13,647 bases of DNA from NCBI GenBank assembly GCA_003480425.1, contig QUJA01000056.1:1-13647 (forward strand), read 5' to 3'. Both the position numbers and the translations under genes were made by a program. Below are positions 6,450-13,647 of this stretch, in pieces. Source of the stretch: Firmicutes bacterium AM31-12AC (lineage in GTDB: Bacteria; Bacillota; Clostridia; Lachnospirales; Lachnospiraceae). How positions within the stretch are numbered: the first letter of the stretch is position 1; the number at the start of each line of letters is the position of its first letter. A model generated the notes under the pieces. The model saw nothing but the letters and a program-made list of their open reading frames with translations. It was not told where the DNA came from and did no database searches.

Positions 6450-8429
6450 ATGGAGCATATTATCATTGGTACAGCCGGGCATATAGATCATGGCAAGACT
6501 ACGTTGATTCGTGCACTGACCGGAAGAGATACGGATACGAATAAGGAAGAAAAGGAGCGTGGTATCACGATCGATCTTGGATTTACATGGTTTGATCTGC
6601 CAAATGGTGACCGCGCCGGAATCGTAGACGTACCTGGGCATGAAAAATTCCTTCCGAATATGTTATCGGGAGTTTATGGTATGGATCTGGTCTTGCTGGT
6701 TATTGCCCTAGATGAAGGAATCAAACCACAGACGATTGAGCACATGGAAATCTTGTCACAGCTACATATAGAAAATGGCATCCTTGTTTTTACAAAATCG
6801 GATTTGGTGGATGAGGAATGGAAAGAGCTGATGATTGAAGAAATCAGGGAAGAAATCAAAATGCTGGGAGATGACAGATTCGCAGCGTGGCCGGAAGTGT
6901 GTGTATCCTCCAAGACAGGAAAAGGCATTGAAAACCTGAAGACAATAATTGTCGAAAATGTATTGCATACCCATCATTTACGAGATACATCAGGAGCATT
7001 TCGTATGCCGATTGACAGAATATTGTCCCTGTCCGGACGAGGAACGGTGATTGCCGGAACCATTTTAGAAGGCGAGGTGCAACCGGACGATAAAATCATG
7101 CTATATCCGAAGAAAACAGAAACACGTATCAGAAGCATACAGGTTCACGGGCAAAATGTAGAGAAAGCAACGGCAGGACAACGCGCAGCCCTTCTGTTAC
7201 CGGGAATCAAAAAAGAAGAACTCAAACGAGGAAATGTAGCGGCAGCCATTCATTCCCTGAATCCGTCAGAGAGGCTGGATGTAAAAATTACAATGTCAGC
7301 TCATACCGGAAGAATACTAAAACATCAGAGCAGATTACATTTGCACATCGGGGCAGGACAAGTTCTGTGCCGTGTCATTTTATTTGGGAAAAATGAATTG
7401 ACTCCGGGGGAAAGCGGATACGCTCAACTTGTACTGGAAGAAAAAATCGCAGTGAAAAAACGAGATTCATTTGTACTTCGATTCTATTCTCCGCTAGAAA
7501 CAATTGGTGGAGGAATCGTTCTTGATGCAGCAGCAAAAAAACATAAAAGAACAAATCCGGCGGTAGTTGAAGAATTAAAACAAAAAGAAGAAAACAAAGA
7601 AAGCAATATTTTGCTCAAATGGCTACGAAGCCAGAAGAAAAAACCGGTTACAATAGAGCAAATAAAGCCGTTGGTTGAAATAAATGAAGAAGAAATAAGC
7701 AATATGCTGTATAGATATATGAAAAAGCAACAAATCGTGTCATTTATTTATAAGAAATGCACATACTATTGGTCGCAAGAATCTGAAAATAATATGTGGG
7801 AGCAAATGAAAGAATGGCTTCAAAGATACCATCAGAGACATCCATACAGATATGGAGCCACAAAAAAAGAGCTGCAGAAAGAATTATTTTCAGGATGGGA
7901 GAACAAAACGTTCGAAGCTTATTTATCTTATTTAGAATCCTTCGGGCAATCCCAGACAGACCTTACATCAGAATCAGACAAACAAACAGATTCAAGGATT
8001 AAAAGAAACGAAGACATCATTTGTCTGTGCAATTTTGAAATCCAACACGATAAAAAATTTCAACAAATCGAAGCTCATATATTAAAAACTCTGGAGGAAG
8101 CAGGATATCAGTTACTTCTATATAAAGAGCTGCGCCCACCGAAAGTCGATGAAGAATGTTTCGAAGACATTTTCACAGTGTTAAAAAAAGAAGGAAAGCT
8201 GATTGAAATAGCAGATTCTTATTACGTTACGGAAGTAAAGCGGCAAGCCGTAATCGAAAAGGTGGAACAACATTTCAGAGAAAACAAAATACTCACCTAT
8301 TCAGAAATGCGTGATAACTTGGAAATATCAAGAAAAACAGCTAAAATGTGGATAGAATATTTAGATAAAATCAAGATTACAATGCGTTGTGGAAATGAGA
8401 CAGAGCGAGTAGCATTCGGCTTAAAATAA
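6450..8429 (+). CDS. selB: Selenocysteine-specific translation elongation factor SelB
   Basis: A 659-residue GTPase, near the usual length of about 600-650, that carries Sec-tRNA to ribosomes stalled at UGA codons followed by a SECIS hairpin. The EF-Tu-like G domain is complete: GHIDHGKT (10-17), RGIT (37-40), DVPGH (60-64), TKSD (115-118) and SSK (153-155). Beta-barrel domains II and III follow, to about residue 360. Residues 380-659 are the charged C-terminal winged-helix repeats; the last one (about 600-659, with [14 protein letters not shown]) is where the family binds the SECIS RNA. SelB-type spelling of switch and barrel motifs ([14 protein letters not shown]) separates it from EF-Tu. 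Excellent ribosome binding site. It heads a probable run with the glycosylase and proC genes (gaps of 37 and 38 bases). No selA, selD or tRNA-Sec is nearby, so selenium use is inferred for the genome, not shown in this window. Confidence 0.96.
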   Translation: MEHIIIGTAGHIDHGKTTLIRALTGRDTDTNKEEKERGITIDLGFTWFDLPNGDRAGIVDVPGHEKFLPNMLSGVYGMDLVLLVIALDEGIKPQTIEHMEILSQLHIENGILVFTKSDLVDEEWKELMIEEIREEIKMLGDDRFAAWPEVCVSSKTGKGIENLKTIIVENVLHTHHLRDTSGAFRMPIDRILSLSGRGTVIAGTILEGEVQPDDKIMLYPKKTETRIRSIQVHGQNVEKATAGQRAALLLPGIKKEELKRGNVAAAIHSLNPSERLDVKITMSAHTGRILKHQSRLHLHIGAGQVLCRVILFGKNELTPGESGYAQLVLEEKIAVKKRDSFVLRFYSPLETIGGGIVLDAAAKKHKRTNPAVVEELKQKEENKESNILLKWLRSQKKKPVTIEQIKPLVEINEEEISNMLYRYMKKQQIVSFIYKKCTYYWSQESENNMWEQMKEWLQRYHQRHPYRYGATKKELQKELFSGWENKTFEAYLSYLESFGQSQTDLTSESDKQTDSRIKRNEDIICLCNFEIQHDKKFQQIEAHILKTLEEAGYQLLLYKELRPPKVDEECFEDIFTVLKKEGKLIEIADSYYVTEVKRQAVIEKVEQHFRENKILTYSEMRDNLEISRKTAKMWIEYLDKIKITMRCGNETERVAFGLK

Positions 8430-8466
8430 TAAACCCATTAATATAAGGAAGTGAAGAGCAAAGAAA

Positions 8467-8973
8467 ATGAAGAAAGAGCAGACATATACACACGTATCAC
8501 ACGATTTCGAACCGGTTTTTGATGAAAACTCAAAAGTACTGATATTAGGGACATTTCCGTCGGTCAAATCGAGAGAAAACCAGTTCTATTACGGACATCC
8601 GCAGAACCGCTTCTGGAAAGTAATCGCAGGACTGACAGAAAGCGAAGTGCCGCAGACTATTGAAGAAAAGAAAAAATTATTGCTGGAGCACGGCATTGCA
8701 ATATGGGATGTCATTGAGAGCTGTGATATTATTGGTTCAAGTGACAGCAGTATAAAAAATGTTGTTCCGGCTGACATTGAAAGCGTGGTCGCAAATTCTA
8801 AAATCCAAAACATTTATGCAAATGGCGGGACAGCAAAGAAACTGTATGAAAAATACAGTCAGAAAAAAACAGGACGGGAGATTATCGGTCTGCCTTCTAC
8901 AAGTCCTGCAAATGCAGCGTATTCACTGGAAAGGTTATTAGAATGTTGGCAGGAAGTGAAAAAGGTATTATAA
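8467..8973 (+). CDS. DNA-deoxyinosine (hypoxanthine) glycosylase, UDG superfamily
   Basis: A 168-residue single-domain protein of the uracil-DNA-glycosylase fold. The motif LILGTFPS (25-32) and the segment FYYGHPQNRFW (40-50), with Asn47, are typical of the family-6 hypoxanthine-DNA glycosylases; LPSTSPANA (142-150) is the second active-site motif. Such enzymes excise hypoxanthine formed by deamination of adenine from DNA, starting base-excision repair in the cytoplasm. It may instead act on other deaminated bases, because relatives differ in substrate. ATG is the first possible start: an in-frame stop lies at 8452. The ribosome site is weak or distant (AAGGAAG ends 15 bases upstream), so it may rely on reading through from selB. 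It lies in the same direction between selB and proC with no terminator visible on either side. Confidence 0.87.
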   Translation: MKKEQTYTHVSHDFEPVFDENSKVLILGTFPSVKSRENQFYYGHPQNRFWKVIAGLTESEVPQTIEEKKKLLLEHGIAIWDVIESCDIIGSSDSSIKNVVPADIESVVANSKIQNIYANGGTAKKLYEKYSQKKTGREIIGLPSTSPANAAYSLERLLECWQEVKKVL

Positions 8974-9011
8974 TAGTGAAAAAATAAATCACAAGACAAG
9001 GAGGCAGCATC

Positions 9012-9806
9012 ATGAAATTAGGATTTATTGGAACAGGAAATATGGCAGGAGCCATTATGGGTGGCGTGATTAAGAGCGGGTTATTTAAACCGGAAGAGAT
9101 TATAGGAGCGGATTTGTTGGAAACAGGGCGTGAAAAAGTTAAAACATTGTATGGTATTCATGTGACAGCAGACAACAAAGAGGCTGTAGAGAAGGCCGAG
9201 ACAATCATCTTGTCCGTAAAACCTCAATTTTATGAGTCTGTGATCGCAGAAATTAAAGATGTTGTAAAACCGGAGCAGATTGTCATTACGATCGCACCGG
9301 GAAAAACTCTTGAATGGCTGGCAAAACAGTTTGGCAAGGATGTAAAGCTTGTCCGTACAATGCCAAATACACCGGCTATGGTAGGCGAAGGAATGACAGC
9401 TGCCTGCCGAAACGAATTTGTCACAGATGAAGAACTCGAAGGCGCAAAAAAGATTTTATCCGCATTTGGTAAAGCAGAAGTGGTCAGTGAACATTTGATG
9501 GATGTAGTTGTGTCCGTAAGCGGAAGCTCACCGGCATATGTATTTATGTTTATCGAAGCGATGGCTGACGCAGCAGTTGCAGACGGTATGCCGAGAGCAC
9601 AGGCATATCAATTTGCGGCACAGGCGGTGCTTGGAAGTGCAAAGATGGTGCTTGAGACAGGAAAACATCCGGGAGAATTAAAAGACATGGTATGCTCACC
9701 GGGCGGAACAACAATCGAGGCTGTACGCGTACTGGAAGAAAAAGGATTACGTTCTGCTGTGATTGAAGCAATGAAGGCTTGTACAGATATTGCAAAAAAA
9801 ATGTAA
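9012..9806 (+). CDS. proC: Pyrroline-5-carboxylate reductase
   Basis: A 264-residue cytoplasmic enzyme catalysing the last step of proline synthesis, the NAD(P)H-dependent reduction of 1-pyrroline-5-carboxylate to proline. The Rossmann fold opens at the N-terminus with GFIGTGNMA (4-12). Further family marks are VRTMPNTPA (114-122), SGSSPAY (170-176) in the helical dimerisation domain, and CSPGGTT (228-234) near the substrate site. Length and motif order are standard. The ATG follows AAGGAGG at a good distance. proA and proB are not in the window. No hairpin terminator separates it from the tRNA-Gly gene, so some proC transcripts probably run on to the terminator at 9966-9989. Confidence 0.97.
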   Translation: MKLGFIGTGNMAGAIMGGVIKSGLFKPEEIIGADLLETGREKVKTLYGIHVTADNKEAVEKAETIILSVKPQFYESVIAEIKDVVKPEQIVITIAPGKTLEWLAKQFGKDVKLVRTMPNTPAMVGEGMTAACRNEFVTDEELEGAKKILSAFGKAEVVSEHLMDVVVSVSGSSPAYVFMFIEAMADAAVADGMPRAQAYQFAAQAVLGSAKMVLETGKHPGELKDMVCSPGGTTIEAVRVLEEKGLRSAVIEAMKACTDIAKKM

Positions 9807-9813
9807 AAAGTGC

Positions 9814-9842
9814 TTGCATTATTAAAAAACATATGATAAGAT
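9814..9842 (+). promoter_or_regulatory. Promoter of tRNA-Gly
   Basis: TTGCAT (9814-9819), 17 bases, then TAAGAT (9837-9842) preceded by TGA, forming an extended -10. Transcription would start near 9849, about 15 bases before the tRNA. The -35 begins eight bases after the proC stop. Confidence 0.7.
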
Positions 9843-9863
9843 ACTATTCGTGTCAGAGATGAC

Positions 9864-9934
9864 GCGGGTGTAGTTCAATGGTAGAACACCAGCCTTCCAA
9901 GCTGGATACGTGGGTTCGATTCCCATCACCCGCT
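9864..9934 (+). tRNA. tRNA-Gly, anticodon TCC
   Basis: A complete 71-base cloverleaf. Acceptor stem GCGGGTG (9864-9870) pairs with CACCCGC (9927-9933), with discriminator T at 9934. The D arm contains GTTCAATGGTAGAAC; the anticodon stem CCAGC/GCTGG (9889-9893, 9901-9905) encloses the loop CTTCCAA with TCC at 9896-9898. The T arm contains GGTTCGATTCCC. It reads GGA and, by wobble, other Gly codons. No CCA is encoded: the gene runs directly into a T-tract (9934-9940), so the tail must be added after 3' trimming. It is transcribed from its own promoter. Confidence 0.98.
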
Positions 9935-9965
9935 TTTTTTATTGCAATTTTATAAATGTATGTTC

Positions 9966-9989
9966 AGAACCTTCAAGGGTTCTTTTTTT
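9966..9989 (+). terminator. Rho-independent terminator after tRNA-Gly
   Basis: AGAACC (9966-9971) pairs with GGTTCT (9978-9983) over a six-base loop, with a possible further T-G pair. T7 (9983-9989) follows directly. It ends the tRNA-Gly transcript and probably proC read-through, and separates them from xpt. Confidence 0.88.
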
Positions 9990-10121
9990 GTATAATTTCC
10001 ACTTTTGTTAAAGGGAAAGTTGTGCTATACTTGAGAACAAGAATTTATGACTAAGAGTGGGGGAGTATGTCGATACTCAGAGTCATGCAAAAAAGATTAA
10101 CGATATGAGAGGAAGCACAAG
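9990..10121 (+). promoter_or_regulatory. xpt promoter and structured leader
   Basis: TGCTATACT (10023-10031) is an extended -10, placing the start near 10038. An imperfect palindrome, TTTCC-A-CTTT / AAAGGGAAA (9996-10018), covers the -35 zone and could be an operator. In the leader, ATGACT (10047-10052) pairs with AGTCAT (10081-10086), enclosing a second helix GAGTAT-GTCG-ATACTC (10063-10078). The internal loop is lopsided: AAGAGTGGGG on the left, AG on the right. Shine-Dalgarno AGAGGAAG (10108-10115) follows. The conserved bases of the purine riboswitch core, usual before xpt in Firmicutes, are not seen. Confidence 0.55.
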
Positions 10122-10703
10122 ATGAATTTTTTAGAAGAAAGAATTTTAAAAGATGGAATTGTAAAAGAAGGGAATGTACTCAAAGTTGACAGCTTTTTGA
10201 ATCATCAGATGGACATCGAACTGTTCGATCAAATGGGGGCAGAATTTAAGAAACGTTTTGAGGGAAAACCAATCAATAAAATTCTTACGATCGAGGCATC
10301 AGGAATCGGTATCGCCTGTGTTGTAGCCCAGCATTTCCATGTGCCGGTTGTATTTGCGAAGAAATCAAAAAGCATCAATTTAGAAGGCGAGATGTATGTT
10401 GCGCAGGTAGAATCATTTACACACAAATGTCAGAATAATGTGATCGTAGCACAGAAGTTCTTAAATCCGGAAGACCATGTGCTGATTATCGATGATTTCC
10501 TGGCTAACGGATGTGCATTGCAGGGATTGATCCAGATCGTACAGTCTGCAGGAGCAACAGTAGAAGGAATCGGAATCGCAATTGAGAAAGGCTTCCAGTC
10601 AGGTGGAAGAATCATCCGTAATCTTGGATTCCAGTTGGAGTCTCTGGCAATTGTAGAGAGCATGGATGCAGAGACTGGAAACGTTGTATTCCGTGAGCAG
10701 TAA
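10122..10703 (+). CDS. xpt: Xanthine phosphoribosyltransferase
   Basis: A 193-residue cytoplasmic purine-salvage enzyme that joins xanthine to PRPP to give XMP. It matches Xpt over its whole length: the N-terminal [20 protein letters not shown] block, IEASGIG (57-63), the [10 protein letters not shown] segment (80-89) typical of the family, and the PRPP-binding loop [10 protein letters not shown] (121-130). At 131 there is Cys where homologues often have a small or polar residue (DFLANGxA), which should be tolerated. The start follows AGAGGAAG at a good distance. A purine permease gene (pbuX) often follows xpt in Firmicutes; here a sensor kinase gene overlaps its end by 38 bases instead. Regulation probably acts through the leader at 10047-10086. 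Confidence 0.96.
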   Translation: MNFLEERILKDGIVKEGNVLKVDSFLNHQMDIELFDQMGAEFKKRFEGKPINKILTIEASGIGIACVVAQHFHVPVVFAKKSKSINLEGEMYVAQVESFTHKCQNNVIVAQKFLNPEDHVLIIDDFLANGCALQGLIQIVQSAGATVEGIGIAIEKGFQSGGRIIRNLGFQLESLAIVESMDAETGNVVFREQ

Positions 10704-13497
10704 TATACATAGCATTGCAACAGCTTTAAGAAGAACAGTCTGTTTTATAGTCTGTTTGATATTATTTGCTGCGCTATTTCCGATTCCTGCAAAAGCAGCA
10801 GAACAATCAGAAAAAGAAGCAATCCGGGTAGGATGGTATGAGTGTGCATATCAGATTACAAGAGCGAATGGGGAACGAAGCGGATATGCTTATGAATATG
10901 AACAGACTGTTTCGACGTATACAGGTTGGAATTACGAGTATGTAACCGGTGATTGGACAGAATTGATGGATATGTTGCAGAGAGGTGACATAGATATAAT
11001 GGCAAATGTGTCCTACACAGATGAACGTGCGGAAACGATTCTTTTCTCAGATCGTCCTATGGGAGAGGAAAAGTATTATTTATATGTCGATATTACAAAT
11101 GCAGATATCTCTCTGACAAATTTGTCGAACTTGAATGGGAAACGCATTGCTATGATAGAAAACAGCGTGCAGACGGAGCAGTTTTGCGAGTGGGAAAAAG
11201 AGCACAATATAACGACAGAGCATGTATTGGTTGATACTATTGAAGAGACAAAAGAGTTGTTTGACAATGATGAAATCGATGGAATTATATCTACAGAAAA
11301 TTCCATCTGGGTCGAACGAGGATTATCGCCAGTTGTTATAACAGGCAGTTCAGACATTTATTTCGGAATCAGTAAGGCGCGTCCCGATTTGAAAGAAGCA
11401 CTGGATGCTGCCATGCGTTCCATGGAATATGACAAACCATTTTACAATGACGAGCTTTACAAACAATATATTGCAACAGAAACAGTTGTATTTCTTACGG
11501 AAAAAGAAAAAGAGTGGCTGAAAGAACATGGAGAGATTCGACTTGGATTTTTGAAGGATGATACCGGATTTAGTACATACGACAGAGACAATGGCGAATT
11601 GCTAGGGGTGATCAATGATTACGTTCAGGATGCAAGTGATTGTTTTGGTGGAGATAAGATAAAATTTCGTTTGATAGGATTTGACCTGGAAGAAAATCAG
11701 ATAGAGACATTGCAGGAAGGCAAGATAGATATGATTTTTCATGCAGGTCAGAATCCGTATATGGCCGAGCAAAACGGAATATCACTGTCTGACACCGTAT
11801 TATCAACACCATTGGCGGTACTTACTAAGCAGAGCCATTTTGATGAAAATGCAGAAAATCGTGTCGCAATTTCAAAAGAAGATCTTCAGTATAAATGGTA
11901 TATTTCTTATAACTATCCGGATTGGAAGATTGTAGAATGTAATTCTGCAGAGGATGCTGAAAGTAAAGTGAGAAATGGAGAAGCAGACTGTTTTCCAATC
12001 AGAATAGGAGTGTTGATGCAGTATGTAGATGACAAGAATATTCATGGAGTATTTTTGACAAGAGCTATGAACTCATCATTTGCAGTAAGCAAAGGAAATA
12101 TAACGCTGTTATCTATTTTGAATAAGACATTAAAAACAATGGAGACTTCGAAGCTGAGCAGTGCAGAATCAGCATATGAAGATTCTTTGCGGAAGGTTAC
12201 AGCAAAAGAATTTATAAAGGATAATTTCCTGATATTCAGCCTTGTCATTTTAACAGTATTTATAGTAGTGCTGGTGATTATTCTGGGACTGTTGAGAAAA
12301 GCGAGGATCGCAGAAGAAAAAGCGAAGAATGCACAGCAGCAGGCAGAGCAGGCAAACAGTGCGAAATCAACATTTCTATATAATATGTCACACGATATTC
12401 GTACCCCGATGAATGCACTGCTTGGATATAATCATTTGATGAAGAAACAGCTGACAGATCCTAAATTACTGGATTATCAGCAAAAGATTGAGCGGGCCGG
12501 AAAACTGCTTCTGGACATTATCAATAATGTACTCGACCTTGCGAGAATAGAGAGCGGGAAGATGTACTTAAATGAGTCCTACGCCCAGGTTGACCAACTG
12601 TTCGAAGAAGTAGTGGGTGTATTTGAGCCACAGACAAAGGAGAAGAAGATCAATCTCAAATCTGAGGTTTGTGTTCAACATTCACACGTTATGTGTGATA
12701 TTACAAAAATAAAACAGATTTTTGTGAATCTTATCAGCAATGCAGTCAAATATACACCATCCGGTGGGAGCATCGAGATAAAACTTCAAGAGATTCCGTG
12801 TGAAAGGGAAGGTTTTGCAGCGTTTCGGACAGAAATCCGTGATAACGGTATCGGAATGAGTAAAGACTTTCTTCCAACTTTGTTTGATTCCTTTTCACGA
12901 GAACGCAATACGACTACAAGCAAGGTAGCCGGAACCGGCCTTGGCATGGTAATCGTCAAAGATTTTGTCGATTTAATGGACGGTACGATTGAAGTGCAGA
13001 GCGAATTAGCGAAAGGAACAACATTTATCGTTCATCTTATGCACAGAAAAGCAGACGAGCAATATTACCGACAAACAGATGAAGGATTAAAATCCGACGA
13101 AAAGGAAACCGTATTGCAGGGCAAACATATTCTGATGGCAGAAGATAATGAGCTAAATGCTGAAATTGCAAGCACGATTCTTGAAGAAATGGGACTGCAG
13201 ATTGACTGGGTCAATGACGGAGTCCAGTGTGTCAGCAAGGTGAAACAGATGCCGGCAGGAACCTATGACCTGATCCTGATGGATATTCAGATGCCTAATA
13301 TGGATGGATATAAAGCAACCGAGATCATCCGGAAGATGTCAGATAAAGAAAAGGCAGAGATTCCAATCATAGCCATGACAGCAAATGCCTTTGAAGAAGA
13401 TAGAAGAAAAGCGATTGTTATCGGTATGAATGAGCATATCACAAAGCCGATAGATGCAGAAAAAATGAAAAAAATAATAACCGAAGTGTTGAAGTGA
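10666..13497 (+). CDS. Hybrid sensor histidine kinase with two extracellular PBPb domains and a receiver
   Basis: A 943-residue membrane sensor. Residues 23-44 form a signal peptide (likely cut at AKA-AEQ) or anchor. Two solute-binding-protein-like (PBPb) domains follow (about 53-258 and 290-485), then one membrane segment (521-543). The cytoplasmic part has a coiled linker, HisKA with His576 in [10 protein letters not shown], and a HATPase domain with Asn692 in [15 protein letters not shown] (726-730) and GTGLGM (756-761). The C-terminal receiver has Asp827, phospho-acceptor Asp873 in LMDIQMP, Thr905 and Lys927. All catalytic residues are intact. No HPt or DNA-binding output domain is attached, so a separate phosphorelay partner is expected. 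The ATG at 10666 has only GAGAG before it and overlaps xpt by 38 bases in another frame; GTG at 10693 is an alternative. Translational coupling to xpt is likely. The ligand is unknown: the PBPb fold suggests an amino acid or other small solute. Confidence 0.93.
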   Translation: MQRLETLYSVSSNIHSIATALRRTVCFIVCLILFAALFPIPAKAAEQSEKEAIRVGWYECAYQITRANGERSGYAYEYEQTVSTYTGWNYEYVTGDWTELMDMLQRGDIDIMANVSYTDERAETILFSDRPMGEEKYYLYVDITNADISLTNLSNLNGKRIAMIENSVQTEQFCEWEKEHNITTEHVLVDTIEETKELFDNDEIDGIISTENSIWVERGLSPVVITGSSDIYFGISKARPDLKEALDAAMRSMEYDKPFYNDELYKQYIATETVVFLTEKEKEWLKEHGEIRLGFLKDDTGFSTYDRDNGELLGVINDYVQDASDCFGGDKIKFRLIGFDLEENQIETLQEGKIDMIFHAGQNPYMAEQNGISLSDTVLSTPLAVLTKQSHFDENAENRVAISKEDLQYKWYISYNYPDWKIVECNSAEDAESKVRNGEADCFPIRIGVLMQYVDDKNIHGVFLTRAMNSSFAVSKGNITLLSILNKTLKTMETSKLSSAESAYEDSLRKVTAKEFIKDNFLIFSLVILTVFIVVLVIILGLLRKARIAEEKAKNAQQQAEQANSAKSTFLYNMSHDIRTPMNALLGYNHLMKKQLTDPKLLDYQQKIERAGKLLLDIINNVLDLARIESGKMYLNESYAQVDQLFEEVVGVFEPQTKEKKINLKSEVCVQHSHVMCDITKIKQIFVNLISNAVKYTPSGGSIEIKLQEIPCEREGFAAFRTEIRDNGIGMSKDFLPTLFDSFSRERNTTTSKVAGTGLGMVIVKDFVDLMDGTIEVQSELAKGTTFIVHLMHRKADEQYYRQTDEGLKSDEKETVLQGKHILMAEDNELNAEIASTILEEMGLQIDWVNDGVQCVSKVKQMPAGTYDLILMDIQMPNMDGYKATEIIRKMSDKEKAEIPIIAMTANAFEEDRRKAIVIGMNEHITKPIDAEKMKKIITEVLK

Positions 13498-13601
13498 GGT
13501 CGGAGAAAGAACCGGAGAGATTTATCTATGAGGTGGATCTGGCAGGATTGTGAGAAGTTATCCACACTTTATAAACAATAAAATTGAGTTATGAACAGCA
13601 A
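13498..13601. other. Short intergenic stretch with one perfect DnaA box
   Basis: About 100 bases between the sensor kinase gene and the last repeat. It contains TTATCCACA (13558-13566), a perfect 9-base DnaA box, alone. A 17-codon open frame (13528-13581) after GGAGAG is possible but unsupported. No hairpin terminator precedes the repeat. Confidence 0.4.
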
Positions 13602-13647
13602 GCCAAACAGGGACGGAGTTTTCCGGCTTTTTTGTAGAAAAAAGCCG
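13602..13647. repeat. GGGGACGG-family hairpin repeat, copy 5 (cut by window edge)
   Basis: GCCAAACAGGGACGGAG then TTTTCCGGC and T6 starts the left arm. After the four-base loop GTAG, A6 and GCCG start the right arm (13638-13647) before the window ends. The top ten base pairs are perfect. It has the CCGGC stem variant, as in the inner layer of copy 3, and GCCAAACAGGGAC where others have GCCAAYGGGGAC. It lies about 105 bases after the sensor kinase stop. Confidence 0.88.

Noticed and set aside
9934..9940. T-tract directly after tRNA-Gly as the terminator
   Set aside because: The only stem before it is the tRNA acceptor stem, while a proper hairpin with T7 follows at 9966-9989.
10047..10100. 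A 17-codon open frame covering the xpt leader hairpin
   Set aside because: It has no convincing ribosome site and begins too close to the predicted transcription start; the paired structure explains the segment better.
13495..13497. TGA at the end of the kinase as a possible selenocysteine codon, given SelB in the window and an open frame after it
   Set aside because: The receiver domain is complete at this point, and no SECIS-like hairpin directly follows.
13528..13581. A 17-codon open frame after GGAGAG, downstream of the kinase gene
   Set aside because: Too short to support without conservation, no recognisable product, and it contains the DnaA-box bases.

Overview
The window looks like a piece of chromosome from a low-GC Gram-positive gut anaerobe, most likely a Lachnospiraceae member (Clostridia). 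The clues are strong AGGAGG-type ribosome binding sites, AT-rich codon use, a Clostridia-type secreted SH3/NlpC-P60/3D cell-wall hydrolase, SelB, and a large PBPb-hybrid histidine kinase. The family assignment is inferred from gene style, not from a database search.

Layout from left to right: a cut-off hairpin repeat (1-58); a LysR-type regulator (142-1092) whose last 19 codons lie inside a second repeat copy; a secreted two-enzyme peptidoglycan hydrolase (1253-3529); a 133-bp nested repeat filling the gap to a convergent AraC-type regulator (3663-4529, minus); a divergent control region; L-arabinose isomerase araA (4831-6330); a fourth repeat copy; a probable co-transcribed run of selB (6450-8429), a deoxyinosine DNA glycosylase (8467-8973) and proC (9012-9806); tRNA-Gly(TCC) with its own promoter and terminator (9864-9989); xpt (10122-10703) behind an unusual structured leader; and a hybrid sensor histidine kinase (10666-13497) that overlaps the 3' end of xpt. 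A fifth repeat copy is cut by the right edge (13602-13647).

Most genes are ordinary housekeeping or accessory genes with recognisable families. The AraC regulator and araA probably form a sugar-responsive pair, although araB and araD are absent here. SelB implies that selenocysteine is used elsewhere in the genome; no selA, selD, selC or selenoprotein is visible here.

The signal not explained by the genes is a family of GGGGACGG-anchored hairpins. There are five loci in 13.6 kb; the four with a visible upstream gene follow its 3' end, and one nested locus contains apparent element-in-element layers. The stems vary between copies with matching changes in both arms. One copy encodes the C-terminus of the LysR protein and another supplies two bases of a stop codon. 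The second signal worth following is the xpt leader, which lacks a recognisable guanine riboswitch but contains a two-helix element with a G-rich internal loop. I did not find a clearly new defence, CRISPR or biosynthetic system.
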